NCBI GenBank assembly: GCA_018383375.1
Contig: JAHAWW010000114.1
Coordinates: 1-14,205, forward strand
DNA length: 14,205 nucleotides
Direction: 5' to 3'
From: Prevotellamassilia sp.
GTDB lineage: Bacteria; Bacteroidota; Bacteroidia; Bacteroidales; Bacteroidaceae
This document shows positions 14,114 to 14,205 of this stretch, in pieces. The first letter of the stretch is position 1. The number at the start of each line of letters is the position of its first letter. Below the pieces are notes generated by a model, which worked only from the letters and a program-made list of their open reading frames with translations, was not told the DNA's origin and made no database searches. The position numbers were made by a program, and so were the translations under genes.

Positions 14114-14205
14114 ATGAGCGACAGACTTTATATTTTCGACACCACGCTCCGCGACGGAGAGCAGGTGCCGGGTTGTCAACTCAACACCGTAGAAAAAATC
14201 CAAGT
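14114..14205 (+). CDS. leuA: 2-isopropylmalate synthase, N-terminal part (3' end outside window)
   Basis: The first 30 codons read MSDRLYIFDTTLRDGEQVPG and continue Cys-Gln-Leu-Asn-Thr-Val-Glu-Lys-Ile-Gln. The FDTTLRDGEQ motif (residues 8-17) is the signature of the HMGL-like synthase barrel: Arg13-Asp14 bind substrate and metal, and the Glu-Lys after the Leu-Asn-Thr segment is typical of the LeuA branch rather than of citramalate or homocitrate synthase. LeuA joins acetyl-CoA and 2-oxoisovalerate, the first step of leucine synthesis. The Leu-rich leader and attenuator immediately upstream support this choice among the family members. The start codon follows an A-rich tract, as usual here. 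Confidence 0.93.
   Translation, partial: MSDRLYIFDTTLRDGEQVPGCQLNTVEKIQ

Overview
The window reads as chromosomal DNA of a Bacteroidales bacterium, most likely Prevotellaceae. The evidence is the recurring promoter form (TTG, about 19-20 bases, then TAnnTTTG) in front of most transcription units, A-rich leaders without strong Shine-Dalgarno sites, and protein types typical of that group: a DUF5009 membrane acyltransferase end, a secreted GH109-type Gfo/Idh/MocA enzyme, a System II cytochrome c maturation pair, a GYF_2 membrane protein and a GH127-like secreted protein. Species cannot be fixed from sequence alone. No phage, insertion sequence, CRISPR array, tRNA or rRNA was seen.

Layout. 1-4207 (+): the 3' end of a DUF5009-like acyltransferase gene; a lipoprotein joining an M15 peptidase domain to an alpha/beta hydrolase domain; and an exported GH109-like oxidoreductase-fold protein with a Lys/Ala-rich tail. 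A strong hairpin at 4238-4271 separates this from a small converging DUF4190-type membrane protein (4300-4557, -). 4949-6043 (+): trpS, closed by a long hairpin. 6143-7859 (+): ResB/CcsB-like and CcsA-like genes, the heme delivery and ligation machinery for c-type cytochromes. 8125-9522 (+): a membrane-anchored three-heme cytochrome c peroxidase, a plausible client of that machinery, driven by a promoter inside the second of two 43-base repeats. 9523-10114 is a gene-poor gap. 10115-11687 (+): rpmH (L34), a GYF_2/three-helix membrane protein, and rplS (L19), whose reading frame is broken by one missing base. 11810-13657 (-): an AlkD-type DNA glycosylase gene followed by a GH127-like protein lacking the catalytic barrel, probably one operon. 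13889-14205 (+): a leader peptide rich in Leu/Ile/Val, an attenuator and the beginning of leuA.

The most interesting items are the leuA attenuator, in which the leader stop codon lies inside the antiterminator arm; the L19 frameshift in a normally essential gene; the peptidase-hydrolase fusion; the triheme peroxidase next to its likely maturation genes; and the duplicated promoter repeat with one decayed copy. The hydrolase and peroxidase roles are inferences from domain content. No database search was run.
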